A stretch of 44,539 bases of DNA. It comes from Planctomycetota bacterium. Lineage in GTDB: Bacteria > Planctomycetota > MHYJ01 > WSZJ01. The position numbers and the translations under genes were made by a program. Of this stretch, positions 7,511 through 16,845 are shown piece by piece (position 1 is the first letter of the stretch; each line of letters opens with the position of its first letter). The notes below the pieces were generated by a model. It worked only from the letters and a program-made list of their open reading frames with translations. It had not been told where the DNA came from and searched no databases. The DNA lies in assembly GCA_009773755.1 (NCBI GenBank), contig WSZJ01000033.1, positions 1 through 44,539 on the forward strand. Direction: 5' to 3'.

Positions 7511-9328
7511 ATGGCTAAGGCGGTCTGGGGCGTTGACGTCTCCAAGTTCAGCGTGAAAGCCGTCCGGCTCGTGCCGTTGCGCGAGGGAGCGGCCGAGATC
7601 ACGAACCTGGATGTGATCGAGTACCCGATCGGGCAGGAAGGCGCCGATGAGGGAACTCAGATCCGGGAGGCGCTGACCTCCCTCATGAAACGGAACAGAC
7701 TGGGGGGCGAGAAGGTCATCGTTTCGCTGCCCGGGCACACGACGTTCAACCGCTTCATCAAGATTCCCCCCACCGAGCCGAAGAAGGTCGCTCAGCTCGT
7801 GAAGTTCGAGGCGCAGCAGCACATTCCTTTCCCGATGGACCAGGTCGTCTGGGGTTACCAGCTGGTCGAGAAGGAATACGGGCCGGGGGACGAGCTCGAG
7901 CTGGTGCTGTTCGCGGTCAAGAAGGACATCATTTACCAGTTCCTGTCGCACCTTACGGCGGTGAACTTCCCGTGCGACGTGCTGCAGTTCTCGCCGGTCG
8001 CGCTCTACAATTTTCTCGTGCACGACCAGGACGTAGGGACCAACTGCTTCGTGCTCGACATCGGCGCGGAGAACAGCGACCTCGTCGTGATCGACGGCGA
8101 GAAGTTCTGGATCCGCAACATCCCGATCACGGGCAACACGATCACGAAGGCGTTGCAGCAGAAGTTCCAGATTCCGCTGGGCGAAGCGGAAAAGTTGAAA
8201 GTCAACGCGAGCTCTTCGCAGCAGGCGCAGAAGATCTTCGGCGTCGTCCAGCCCGTGCTGCGCGACCTCGTCGGCGAAATCCACCGGTCGATCGGCTACT
8301 ACAAGTCGCTGTCGAAGACGGTGCGCTTCGAGAAGATGATGCTCGTCGGCAACGCGTCCAAGACGATCAACCTGCAGCGCTTCCTCAGCCAGAATCTGCA
8401 GATCGAAGCGCTGAAGCTGGCGAAGCTGAACAAGTTCTCCGTCGCCAACAGCGTCCCGGAGGCGCAGTTCCAGGATTACCTGCCGACGCTGGGCGTCGCG
8501 TGCGGTCTGGGTCTGCAGGGGATCGGGTTCGCGCGGAACAAGATCAACCTGCTGCCGGAAGAAGAGCTGAAGAAGCGGGAATTTGCGAAGAAGAAGCCGA
8601 TCTTTGCGGCGGCGGTGGGGCTTGCGATCGCCACGACCGGGCTCATGTATTTCAAGGCGGACGCCGACGGCGGCAAGTGGGCCGCGCTTGCGGACTCGGC
8701 GCAGGCGGTGACGCAGCAGTTCACGGCGCTTTCGGGGAAGTACAAGAGCACCGAGAAAGCGATGCAGGCGGCCGCGGTCGAGCCGGAGAAGCTGAAGGTG
8801 CTCGCGCTGCGGCGTGACGCGACGACGGTGGTGATGAACGCGCTCTCCGAGGTTTTGCCGGACAACGAGAATGGGGATGTGGTGAAGGCGAACGGCCAGA
8901 TCTGGATCCTGCGCGTTGATACCGAAGACCTTCTGGAACCGGTGGCGGACCCTGCGGCGCCGAAGGGCGTCGTGACGGAAATGAACCGGGTCACCGTCGA
9001 GATTGAAGGCGGGTTGCCAGCGCAACCGTCGTCCATGGAAGCGCAGAACCAGGTGAAGTCGAGGCTCGCCGACAAGCTCGTCGAGCTTCTCACGAGCAAG
9101 TACAAGATGACCGTCGAGGGCGAGCCCGCCATCGAGACTGCGACGAAAGCGTCGACGAGGCTCATCACCCTGAGGGACGAGGAGGGGGGCGGCTTCCTCG
9201 CGACCCAGTTCGGCAACCGGTCTTTCCACCGCTTCAAGATCATCATCAAGATCCTTCCGTCCAAGGCACCCGCCGCGCCTGCCGCCGCTGGGGATGGTGG
9301 AACGCCCCCCGGCGGAAACAACAAGTAG
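7511..9328 (+). CDS. PilM-PilN fusion, type IV pilus-like inner-membrane assembly protein
   Basis: 605 residues, start ATG after GGGGGAG. Residues 1-340 are a PilM-type actin-like ATPase: WGVDVSKFSVKAVRLV, FNRFIKIPPTEPKKVAQLVK, QQHIPFPMDQVVWGYQ, NCFVLDIGAENSDLVVIDG and the late MMLVGNASKTINL. Directly after comes INLLPEE (345-351), which in separate PilN proteins is the very N-terminus that binds PilM, then a membrane span (about 364-382) and a ~220-residue periplasmic part with a helical stretch and a beta domain (NRVTVEIEGG...). PilM is normally about 350 residues and PilN a separate gene of about 190, so this is read as a fusion that locks the cytoplasmic ring to the inner-membrane platform. 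It is followed at 13 bp by a PilO-position gene. Confidence 0.8.
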   Translation: MAKAVWGVDVSKFSVKAVRLVPLREGAAEITNLDVIEYPIGQEGADEGTQIREALTSLMKRNRLGGEKVIVSLPGHTTFNRFIKIPPTEPKKVAQLVKFEAQQHIPFPMDQVVWGYQLVEKEYGPGDELELVLFAVKKDIIYQFLSHLTAVNFPCDVLQFSPVALYNFLVHDQDVGTNCFVLDIGAENSDLVVIDGEKFWIRNIPITGNTITKALQQKFQIPLGEAEKLKVNASSSQQAQKIFGVVQPVLRDLVGEIHRSIGYYKSLSKTVRFEKMMLVGNASKTINLQRFLSQNLQIEALKLAKLNKFSVANSVPEAQFQDYLPTLGVACGLGLQGIGFARNKINLLPEEELKKREFAKKKPIFAAAVGLAIATTGLMYFKADADGGKWAALADSAQAVTQQFTALSGKYKSTEKAMQAAAVEPEKLKVLALRRDATTVVMNALSEVLPDNENGDVVKANGQIWILRVDTEDLLEPVADPAAPKGVVTEMNRVTVEIEGGLPAQPSSMEAQNQVKSRLADKLVELLTSKYKMTVEGEPAIETATKASTRLITLRDEEGGGFLATQFGNRSFHRFKIIIKILPSKAPAAPAAAGDGGTPPGGNNK

Positions 9329-9341
9329 AGGAGGCTGAATC

Positions 9342-10292
9342 GTGGATCTCAAGAAGAACGGCTTCCTGATCGGGATCTGCGCCGGGCTCGTCGTCGCCCT
9401 GGGCGTCTTCGGGGCGCTCGTGTTCCCCGCGTGGACCGCGGCGTCGGAGAAGAAGGACACGGTCACGACCCAGTACGGGACGACCCTCCAGCAGATTTCG
9501 ACGGGCCGTGACGTCCCGACGGCGCAGTGGAACAAGGGACTCGAGGACCATTCAGCCGCCGTCGACAAGGCGTCCAAGGACGTTTTCGGGTTCTTCAATG
9601 AATCGGACAAGGCGCTGGAGAAGTGGTTCGACGACAAGGAACCGATGAAGGGCGTGCTGATGTCGCGGGCGACGGACGGCATCCTTCAGATGTTGAGAGA
9701 CCTGCGCACGGCGATGGGGCCCGAGAATGTTCCCAAGGACGGAACGGCGCTCTTCAACGAGGCGAAGATCCTCGGTTTCGAGTTCGAGGTGTCGGCGAAT
9801 GTGAAGGAGGATACGGAGGAGAAGCGGAAATGGATGCGCTACTACAACATCCACGCGAAGGTCAAGGACGCGTTGATCGAGGCGGCTGCGAAGCGCTTCT
9901 ATAAGGTGCAGTTCTCGAAAGTCTCAGGCCCGCCGGAGATCACCCAGAAGCACAACGAGCGGGAAATCACGAACCAGCTGGGGACGACGATTCCGTTCGT
10001 GGTGGAGGCCTCGTTCCTCTGGAAGGACATCCCGACGTTCACGAACGCGATCGTGAAGTACGATCCTGCGAAGCCCGGCCCGATGTTCCGGATCGTGGTC
10101 ATGCATGTCGAGCGCGACCTGTTCGCGGCGTACATGCCGAAGGCCGAGATCCCGGAGGACGTGGACAAGGAACTGTTCGACAGCGGCAAATGGAAGCCGG
10201 ACGAATCCAAGATCATCGAGCCGGCTCTTAAGGTGACCCTGCTGGTCGAGGCGTACAACTTCAACATCCCCGCCGAACGCCTGGCTAAGTAA
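9342..10292 (+). CDS. PilO/Amuc_1100-like inner-membrane pilus protein
   Basis: 316 residues from a GTG preceded by GAGGAGG. It has a short cytoplasmic start (MDLKKNG), one membrane span (about 7-29) and a periplasmic remainder with a helical coiled stretch followed by two alpha/beta domains. This is the PilO topology, and it is the gene order expected after PilM-PilN. The length and the closing strand with ALKVTLLVEAYNFN resemble Akkermansia Amuc_1100, a 317-residue protein from a similar locus; this comparison is from memory. Sequence similarity to classical PilO is too low to read by eye, so the assignment rests on position and topology. Confidence 0.55.
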   Translation: MDLKKNGFLIGICAGLVVALGVFGALVFPAWTAASEKKDTVTTQYGTTLQQISTGRDVPTAQWNKGLEDHSAAVDKASKDVFGFFNESDKALEKWFDDKEPMKGVLMSRATDGILQMLRDLRTAMGPENVPKDGTALFNEAKILGFEFEVSANVKEDTEEKRKWMRYYNIHAKVKDALIEAAAKRFYKVQFSKVSGPPEITQKHNEREITNQLGTTIPFVVEASFLWKDIPTFTNAIVKYDPAKPGPMFRIVVMHVERDLFAAYMPKAEIPEDVDKELFDSGKWKPDESKIIEPALKVTLLVEAYNFNIPAERLAK

Positions 10293-10304
10293 GGAGAGAC
10301 GGCG

Positions 10305-11366
10305 ATGGCCATGGACATGAAAGAGCTGATGATGGAGAAGGGCGACCAGATCGCCCTCGGGGCCGCGGTGCTGCTGCTGGTCGGCTACGCGGCCTACGCC
10401 TTCGGGATCTCGAGCGACGCGGACCTCACGGCCCTCGACGCCCAGGTCAAGCAGGCGGACCAGAAGATCAAGACGAACCCGGCGCCGGCGCGCGAGAAAG
10501 TCGATTACTCCGCGACCTCGAAGCCCTGGGGCGCCGAATCGGCTGAAAAGCCCTCCGGGCAGCGCTCCTACGTTTCGATGTTCAAGGCGAAGATCGTCCC
10601 GAACGTCAAGGGAAGCGTCGGCCCGATCAAACCGGTTCTCCGGGACAAATATCTGACAACCCCCGCGATGGGCGCGCCTGAAACGGAGCTCGGGCAAGTC
10701 AAGGTAAAGTGGACGGACAGCAAGGTTCCGCCGGGCGAGGAGGCCGCGACGATTACGGAATACGAGCTCTTCCGGCAGGAAGCCGGCAAAGGGTGGACGA
10801 GCCTGACGAAGGTGAAGGCGCGCGATTTCACGGACAGCACGGTCGAGCCGAAGAAGAAGTACGCGTACAAGGTGAAGTGCAGGACCAAAGACAAACTGAA
10901 GGACGGCATGAAGCAGGAGTCGGAGTTCAGCCAGGTGGTCGAGGCGACGGTTCCGTCCGGCGTCGCCATCATCTACATCGGCGGCAGTCCGCAGGCCGCG
11001 GCGATCACGGTCCGCAAGTTCATCGGCGGTCAGTGGAAGGAGCACAAGTACGCGGCGGTGATGCCGAAGAACGAAGAACGGAACCAGACCGGCGACATCG
11101 GAAAGATCGAGCGCGAGAAGGATCCGGATACGGGGAAAAACGTGGAAGTGGACTACAAGACGGGGTTCGTGCTGAACGAGATCAAGAAGGACCGGTTCAA
11201 ATTCAAGAGGATGGAGCGGCGATCCAAGATCGTGAACGGCCAGCTCGAAACGGAGGACGTCGAGATAGAGGCCGAGCGGGACCGGATGAAGCTCCTGTAT
11301 ACAAACGACGACGGGAAGCCGGCGGAGTTGTGGATGGCGGACGAGAAGGAAGAAGAGAACAAATAG
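10305..11366 (+). CDS. membrane-anchored FN3-like protein of the pilus locus (copy 1)
   Basis: 353 residues from the ATG at 10305 after AAGGAGAG. An N-terminal membrane span (about 18-35, GAAVLLLVGYAAYAFG) is followed by a linker and a fibronectin type III-like domain at roughly 130-220 (VKVKWTD, ITEYELFR, YAYKVKC). The C-terminal domain contains AAITVRKFIGGQWKEHKYA, a P-K-N-E-E-R motif and a TGFVLNEI strand, and ends in a Glu/Lys tail. It is a paralogue of the gene at 11502: the same order of elements and several shared phrases. It probably acts in the periplasm next to PilN/PilO, perhaps in the PilP position linking to the secretin, but that is inference. A strong terminator follows. Confidence 0.6.
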   Translation: MAMDMKELMMEKGDQIALGAAVLLLVGYAAYAFGISSDADLTALDAQVKQADQKIKTNPAPAREKVDYSATSKPWGAESAEKPSGQRSYVSMFKAKIVPNVKGSVGPIKPVLRDKYLTTPAMGAPETELGQVKVKWTDSKVPPGEEAATITEYELFRQEAGKGWTSLTKVKARDFTDSTVEPKKKYAYKVKCRTKDKLKDGMKQESEFSQVVEATVPSGVAIIYIGGSPQAAAITVRKFIGGQWKEHKYAAVMPKNEERNQTGDIGKIEREKDPDTGKNVEVDYKTGFVLNEIKKDRFKFKRMERRSKIVNGQLETEDVEIEAERDRMKLLYTNDDGKPAELWMADEKEEENK

Positions 11367-11383
11367 TCTGAGCAGGCGCTTCG

Positions 11384-11416
11384 AACACCCGGCCCCGCGG
11401 CCGGGTGTTTTTTTTT
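11384..11416 (+). terminator. intrinsic terminator after the pilM-FN3 unit
   Basis: A perfect 11-bp stem, AACACCCGGCC paired with GGCCGGGTGTT (11384-11394 and 11399-11409), with loop CCGC, is followed by an uninterrupted T run to 11416. It closes the 7511-11366 transcription unit. Confidence 0.9.
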
Positions 11417-11501
11417 CGGGATGGCGCAGTGTTCTGCCCCGTCCGTTCCGTCTCCTTTGCGGGGTCAGGCGGGCCCGCTTCCACATTTCAGGAGAACTCT
11501 C

Positions 11502-12551
11502 ATGGACGCCCGAAACTTCTTCGAATCACGCGGCCACGCCGCGGCGCTCGGCGCTTCCGCCGTCCTGTTCGCCGCCGTCGCCGCCCACGCGGCGCTCGGA
11601 GGCGACGCGGAACGCGATGCGGCCTCCGTGCGCGCTTCCGCCGCAGGGGCCGCGGTCGTTTCGAATCCTGCGCCGAAGTTCGCGACCCCGGACTATTCGT
11701 CGATCTCCGTGGCCTGGTCGACGTCGGCGGTTACGGAGCCGGATGGAAAGCGCGCCTTCGTCAGCGCCCCGAAGCCGCGGGTTATCGCCAACGTGCGCGG
11801 CAGGAAGCCTGCCGACGCGCCGCCGGACCGAATCCTGCCGGCGCCGCCGGTCCCCGAGGCGACTGCAGCGCCGGGCCGCGTGTCGCTTCGATGGACAGCG
11901 GTCGCCACGGGCTCGACGGTTGCGGCGGTGTCGGAGATCCGGATGCTTCGTCGCGGTCCCGGAGACAATTCGGCGGTTCTGGTGGCCACGCTCAAGGGAG
12001 ACGCGACGGCCTGGGAAGACGCCGACGTCAAGCCCCGAGCCGTCTACGAGTACCGGCTGGTGGTGGCGACCGCGCAGCTGACGAAGGACGGCCGAAAGGA
12101 ATCAGGAATGTCCGCAGCGGCGCAGGCGACCTGCCCCGCGGGCGCAGACATCCGCTTCACGGCCGGATCCGAAGGCAACGCCGCGATCGTGATCGTCCGC
12201 AAGTGGCTGGACGGAGAATGGCTGGAACAGTCCTTCACGGCGTTTCCCCGGAACGAAGAACGGGCGCACGATGGCGCGATCGGTGGATTTGCCGTTCGCG
12301 AAGGGAAGCGCGTCGACTTCGCCTGCGGCTTCACCCTCCTGTCGATCCGGCGGGAGATCCGCCGCTTCACGGTGCCGTTCCAGGAGCGCGAGATCGTCAA
12401 GGGCGTGCTGCAGGTCCGCGAGGTCCGCAGGGAGATGAGCCGGGAGCTCCTGCGCATCGAGTTCATCGACGACACCGGAGCGACGCGAAAGCTCTGGAAG
12501 GAAGGCGATCTTCCGGAAAACGCAGAACCGCTGACCGAAAATGACAGGTAG
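11502..12551 (+). CDS. membrane-anchored FN3-like protein of the pilus locus (copy 2)
   Basis: 349 residues from the ATG at 11502, with AGGAG eight bases upstream. The frame is open back to 11421, across the terminator region, but the RBS and the following membrane segment (about 15-33) choose this start. It is a diverged tandem duplicate of the gene at 10305. Both share a span near the N-terminus, a short block (V-I-A-N-V-R-G here, I-V-P-N-V-K-G in copy 1), an FN3-like domain, and a C-terminal domain with VIVRKWLDGEWLEQSFTAFP, a R-N-E-E-R motif and a GFTLLSIRREI strand. It is more Arg/Ala-rich than copy 1. Because it lies behind the terminator at 11416, it is either read through or has its own promoter, which I could not find. 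Confidence 0.6.
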   Translation: MDARNFFESRGHAAALGASAVLFAAVAAHAALGGDAERDAASVRASAAGAAVVSNPAPKFATPDYSSISVAWSTSAVTEPDGKRAFVSAPKPRVIANVRGRKPADAPPDRILPAPPVPEATAAPGRVSLRWTAVATGSTVAAVSEIRMLRRGPGDNSAVLVATLKGDATAWEDADVKPRAVYEYRLVVATAQLTKDGRKESGMSAAAQATCPAGADIRFTAGSEGNAAIVIVRKWLDGEWLEQSFTAFPRNEERAHDGAIGGFAVREGKRVDFACGFTLLSIRREIRRFTVPFQEREIVKGVLQVREVRREMSRELLRIEFIDDTGATRKLWKEGDLPENAEPLTENDR

Positions 12552-12635
12552 GCGGGGGACGGGTCTCCCGGCCGCCGCTCAATTCCCCCCCCGCGGCGCC
12601 GGGAACCCGTTCGGTTAATGATGAGGGAGGAACCG

Positions 12636-12671
12636 ATGCTCCGGGTCTGGATGGCGGACGAGAAGCGGTGA
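12636..12671 (+). pseudogene. remnant of an FN3-like gene 3' end
   Basis: A mini-frame MLRVWMADEKR then stop, preceded by GGGAGG. The 18 bases at 12648-12665 (TGGATGGCGGACGAGAAG) are identical to 11331-11348 inside the last codons of FN3-like copy 1 (its W-M-A-D-E-K end). Copy 2 has lost this ending: its equivalent is KLWKEGDLPEN. The piece is therefore best read as a left-over end from the duplication or from recombination between copies. It may or may not be translated. Confidence 0.5.
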
Positions 12672-12731
12672 CTCGCGCCGATCCCGCCCAGCCGGTGAAC
12701 CCGGAACCCCAAACTTTTCACTCAAACTTCC

Positions 12732-12760
12732 TTGCATCGCCCTACCCCCCTTCCTATACT
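12732..12760 (+). promoter_or_regulatory. sigma-70-type promoter for the first secretin gene
   Basis: TTGCAT (12732-12737), a 17-bp spacer and TATACT (12755-12760) form a good promoter about 90 bp before the ATG at 12851. No other function is apparent for the non-coding stretch 12552-12850, apart from the gene remnant at 12636. Confidence 0.65.
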
Positions 12761-12850
12761 TCCGCGATCCAGAACTGCACAGCAGCCCTGGAACCGGCGC
12801 CGAGACCCGACGCTCGGGGGGATGTACCTAAAACATTGAGGGTTAGCCGC

Positions 12851-15489
12851 ATGAGATGGACCGGATTGGCCCTGTTGTCGGCACTCCTCACCAGCTCTGC
12901 CCTCGTCGGTTGCAGTTCTTCCGAACCCGCCCGTGAGTCCAAGGCTCCCGCTAGAGAGAAGCGCGCCGAGGCTCCGGTCGCTCCGGCCCCGCGCAATGCG
13001 GGTGGCCCGGACGATCCCGGCGGCGGCGGCGGCGGCGCGGCAGGCGGATACGAGGAGATCATGCGCCGGCTCGAAGAAGAGTTGAAACTCTCCGAGCAGG
13101 AGCGCAAGTCCCTCGCCGAAGGCTACGCACGCTCGGGCGACAAGTCGTTCCAGGAATTGAATTTCGAAAAGGCGCGCGACGAGTTCCAGCGCGCGGTCGA
13201 TCTCGCTCCCGGAAACACGGAGTACCGCCAGAAGCTCGATCGCACGCGCCAGCAGCTTTCCGAGCACGTCCCCGGTTACGACAGGGCCGTAATGGAAGCG
13301 CTGACGGACCGTCTGCTCGCCCGCAAGGAACAGGCCCGCATTGAGATCCAGGACCACCTCGCGCGCGGCAATCGCGCGGTGAACGACAGGGAGTACCAGC
13401 TCGCGATCGACGAGTACACGGCGGTCATCGAGCAGATCCAGTGGTTCCCCTACCACCTCGATCTCGAGGCGGTGAAGGGCGAGGCCGAAGTCGGCCTGCG
13501 TCGCGCGCGCGAACTGAAGAAGGAAGCCGACCGCGCCCGCTCACTGGAGACGGTCAAGAACGCCAAGGCCGAGTCCGAAGTGAAGCGCACCGAGGACCGT
13601 GCCCGTCGCGCCGAAGCCATCGGGAAGCTCTTCAATGAGGCGCAGGAGGAATTCGAGCGCGAGCGTTTCGGCATCAGCGAAGCCCTCTGCGACAAGGTCC
13701 TCCAGCTCGACCCGAACAACGACGACGCCGCGGATCTGAAGGAAATCGCCGTCATGGCCCGCCACAAGCAGGCGGACAAGCGGATCCTGGAGTCGCTGAA
13801 GAAGGAATGGAAGTGGCAGTTCATCAAGATGGACGAGAAGTCGATCGCGCAGTCGCGGGTGGTGGAGTTCCCGGACGCGGAGATCTGGGTCGAAGACGTT
13901 CAGAAGCGCATTCCGCGAGGGATCGCGAAGGCGGAGCGAAGGATCAGCGAATCGGAGCGGAAGACGTACGCCGCGATGAGCTCCATCAAGATCTCGCTCA
14001 ACTTCACGGATACGCCGCTTCCGGAAGTCGTGAGCTTCATGCAGGAAGTCACGCAGCTGAACATCATGATCGACCGTGACGTTCAAGGTCGACGAGCTGG
14101 CGTTCGACCAGGCGCTGGACCTGATCCTGAAGATGGCGGACCTGGCGTATCGCGTCGACGAAGGCGTCGTCGTGATCACGTCGAAGGAAGCCATGCAGAA
14201 GGAAACGGTGCTGGAGCTGTACGACGTGCAGGACCTGACGATCAAGATCACGAACTTCAAGGCGCCTGAAATCAGCCTCGAGACGGCCGGCGCGGCGGAT
14301 TCCGGCGGCATCGGCGTCGGGACGACCGGCGGCGAAGAGGAAGGGACCGCGATCCCGGGCGAAGACCTGAAGCTGCTGATCAGCCAGAACATCGCTCCCG
14401 GCACGTGGGACACGCCTCCGAATTCGATCGAATACCAGAACGGCATCCTGATCGTCCGTCACACGCCGCAGACGCAGGGGCAGATCAACAGCTTCCTGGA
14501 GCGCGTGCGCGAGGACCGTCCAGGAGCACTTCCTTGAAGACGTCGGCGTCGACTATCGAGGCCTTGAATCGACGGCGGCGGCGGTTCTGGAAGGGCGTAC
14601 GATTCCCGTGCTCGACGACTTCACGATTCCCCCGACGCCCGGTCCTGGCGGCTACTTCGAAGGGTCCAGCGGTCCGACGGCGGGCTCTCCGATCGGCCCT
14701 GAGTCGGGCTTCTACGGCCTGTACGGTCCCGACAACAGCCGCGAGCTGCGCGGGATCGTCGAGCACCTTGTCGGCGGCAACGAGCTGGTGAACTTCTTCT
14801 ACAACAACATCTTCTCGAACACGGGCGGTCTGGGCCTGGTCTTCACGCTCGTGGACGACACGTCGCTGGAAGCGATTCTTCGCGCGACGCGGAAGGACGA
14901 AAAGAGCCGGCTGCTGACGGCGCCGAAGCTGACGGTATACAACACCCAGCGGGCGAACGTGTTCGTGGCCTCGCAGATCGCGTACATCCGCGATTACGAC
15001 ATCGAAATCGCGCAGGATGCGGCCATTGCCGACCCGATCGTGGGCACGTTCCAGGACGGCATCGCGCTCGACGTACGGCCGACGATTTCCGCCGACCGCA
15101 AGTACATCACGCTGGAAATGCGGCCGACGGTCGCGACCCAGGTTCAGGACATCACCGATTCGTTTGTCGACATCTTCCCGGATCCGACCCGTCGCGCGAT
15201 CCCGGTGCCCGTCCGGATCGAGACGCCGATCCTGAAGATCCAGAGGGTGAAGACGACCGTGACGGTGCCGGACGGCGGGACGCTGCTCGTAGGCGGCCTG
15301 ACGGACATCTTTGACAGCCAGTTCAACAGTGATCTGCCGATCGCCAGCGACATCCCGATCGTGTCGTTCTTCACGAGTCGCAAGGCGGATGTGTCTCAGC
15401 GCAAGAGCCTGCTGATCCTCATCCGGGCGAAGATCACGATCATGGAAGAAGAGGAAGACGACCGGTTCGGACGTCGCGTCAACCGGTAG
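12851..15489 (+). pseudogene. TPR-secretin lipoprotein, broken by two small deletions with frame changes
   Basis: The protein is readable in three consecutive frames: 12851 to about 14083, about 14076 to 14519, and 14518 to the TAG at 15487-15489. It starts with a lipoprotein signal (ALVGC, Cys21), then a Gly-rich linker, TPR and long coiled-coil helices (to about residue 370), an N1-like domain (LNFTDTPLPEVVSFMQEV), and the secretin core with DRKYITLEMRPTVA, TVTVPDGGTLLVGGL and the final LLILIRAKI. Compared with the intact paralogue at 16995, about 9-11 residues are missing at the first break and about 12-13 at the second. At each break a 7-8 base word fits both sides (GTGACGTT; GACCGTC). 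As given it cannot make a full secretin; a sequencing or assembly error is possible. Secretins form the outer-membrane pore of type IV pili and type II secretion. Confidence 0.8.
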
Positions 15490-15507
15490 TCGAGATTGAG
15501 ACCACAG

Positions 15508-15537
15508 CCCCCGGGAGAACGCCTCCCGGGGGTTTTT
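15508..15537 (+). terminator. intrinsic terminator after the first secretin
   Basis: A perfect 10-bp stem, CCCCCGGGAG with CTCCCGGGGG (15508-15517 and 15523-15532), loop AACGC, is followed by TTTTT. Confidence 0.9.
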
Positions 15538-15575
15538 CATTTTCTTGAAGGGCAATCGCGGCCAATCCCCCTTCG

Positions 15576-15603
15576 TTGACGTCCCGGGCGTCGTGGCTAT
15601 CAT
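15576..15603 (+). promoter_or_regulatory. sigma-70-type promoter for the periplasmic TPR gene
   Basis: TTGACG (15576-15581), 16-bp spacer, TATCAT (15598-15603). It lies about 65 bp before the ATG at 15668 and directly behind the preceding terminator. Confidence 0.55.
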
Positions 15604-15667
15604 GAACCGCCCGCCGTCTGCTCCGTTCATATCCTTCGCAGGGGACTCTCAAGGAGATTCCGCCGTC

Positions 15668-16822
15668 ATGAAATACCTCTTCATTCCCGTGGTCGTGTTG
15701 GTCCTTGCCATACCCGTCTCGGCGAAGGATCGCCTCAGCTTCAAGCGCGTCGACAAGGACAAGCCGGCTCAGAAGCCGGTCGAAGGAACGATTGAGAAAG
15801 AGGACTGGAAGGAAGTCGTCATCAAGCTCGAAGGCTCCGCTTCCGGAACCTACTCGTGGGACAAGATCGACTCGATCGAGTACGGGGACGAGCCCGCCGG
15901 CATCAAGGAGGCGCGGGGGGAGTACGTCAAAGGCAACAAGGAGGGCGCGGCCGCGGCTTTTCTGAAGGCGGCCGAGGGATTGAAGGACAAGCCCATCTTT
16001 CTCGCTCACGCGCTTTTCAATGCCGGGAAGTGCCTCGCAGAAGTGAAGAAGTATGACGACGCGATCAAGGCTTACGACGACCTTGCCAAGGCGTTTTCCG
16101 GGAACCGGTTCTTCAAGGAAATGCACTACAACAAGGTGTCGTGCTACCTGGCCAAGGGTGACCGCGAAGGCGCGCGGACGGCGATCAAGGATGCGAATGA
16201 AGCCGCGAAAAAGGAGAGCGTCGAACAGCCCTTCCAGATCCTGATGAGCCTGCTGGACGCGGAGGTGCTGGAGGCGGACAGCAAGCTCCCGGAGGCGACG
16301 GGGAAATTCCAGGCGGTGGCGGCCCAGGCAGGGTCCAAGTACCCGGCGATCGCGGGGAAGGCGAAGCTTGGCGTCGCGCGGGTGCAGATGCAGTCGAACC
16401 GTACGACCGCGCAGGGAACGTACGAGTCGATCACGCGCGAGTTCAAGTCGCAGCGCGCCGTCATGGGCGAGGCGTTCACGGGGCTCGGCGACTGCCTGCT
16501 TGCACAGGGCGAGGAGAAGAACGACCTCGACATGATCAAGCGGGCGGCGCTTCAGTACGAGCAGACCGTGGTCCTCTACTTCCCGGCGGAGGGGCAGTCC
16601 AGCGCGGCGTACGAAAAGGCGCTGACCGCGGGCGCGGGAGCGTACGTGACGCTGGCGCAGAAGGCGACGAGCGACCGGGCGCGCGAGTTGTACGCGACCC
16701 AGGCTCGCTCGATGGCCCTGACGCTTCTGGACCAGTACCCGTCGTCCTCCTACAAGCAGCAGGCGACCGACGTGCGCACGAAAGCGGACGACGAGCTCGC
16801 GAAAGTACCGAAGAACAAATAG
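15668..16822 (+). CDS. periplasmic TPR protein
   Basis: 384 residues from the ATG at 15668 (AAGGAG at 15651-15656, somewhat far at 11 bases). The open frame reaches back to 15545, but only this start gives a signal peptide: MKYLFIPVVVLVLAIPVSA, cleaved after VSA. An N-terminal beta domain of about 60 residues (LSFKRVDKDKP, VVIKLEGSASGTYSWDKID) is followed by at least five TPR-like helical pairs from residue 80 on (AAAFLKAAEGLKDKPIFLAH, ALFNAGKCLAEVKKYDDAIK, AYDDLAKAFSGNRFFKEM). Such proteins scaffold envelope complexes. Because it sits alone between the two secretin genes, with its own promoter and terminator, a role with the secretin is likely but not shown. Confidence 0.7.
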   Translation: MKYLFIPVVVLVLAIPVSAKDRLSFKRVDKDKPAQKPVEGTIEKEDWKEVVIKLEGSASGTYSWDKIDSIEYGDEPAGIKEARGEYVKGNKEGAAAAFLKAAEGLKDKPIFLAHALFNAGKCLAEVKKYDDAIKAYDDLAKAFSGNRFFKEMHYNKVSCYLAKGDREGARTAIKDANEAAKKESVEQPFQILMSLLDAEVLEADSKLPEATGKFQAVAAQAGSKYPAIAGKAKLGVARVQMQSNRTTAQGTYESITREFKSQRAVMGEAFTGLGDCLLAQGEEKNDLDMIKRAALQYEQTVVLYFPAEGQSSAAYEKALTAGAGAYVTLAQKATSDRARELYATQARSMALTLLDQYPSSSYKQQATDVRTKADDELAKVPKNK

Positions 16823-16845
16823 TCCTCTCAAGATAGATGAGCGCT

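Noticed and set aside
7484-9682. 732-codon open frame on the minus strand over the pilM-like gene
   Set aside because: It lies exactly antisense to a strongly recognisable PilM-PilN gene, is rich in Arg/His/Leu as expected from complement codons, and has no known motif or RBS. The same applies to the long antisense frames at 9924-11486, 15479-16831, 23164-25224, 26364-27974 and 32162-33844.
14060-14540. Programmed ribosomal frameshifting in the first secretin
   Set aside because: There is no slippery heptamer, and conserved residues are missing at both breaks, so re-phasing alone would not restore the protein. Deletions fit better.
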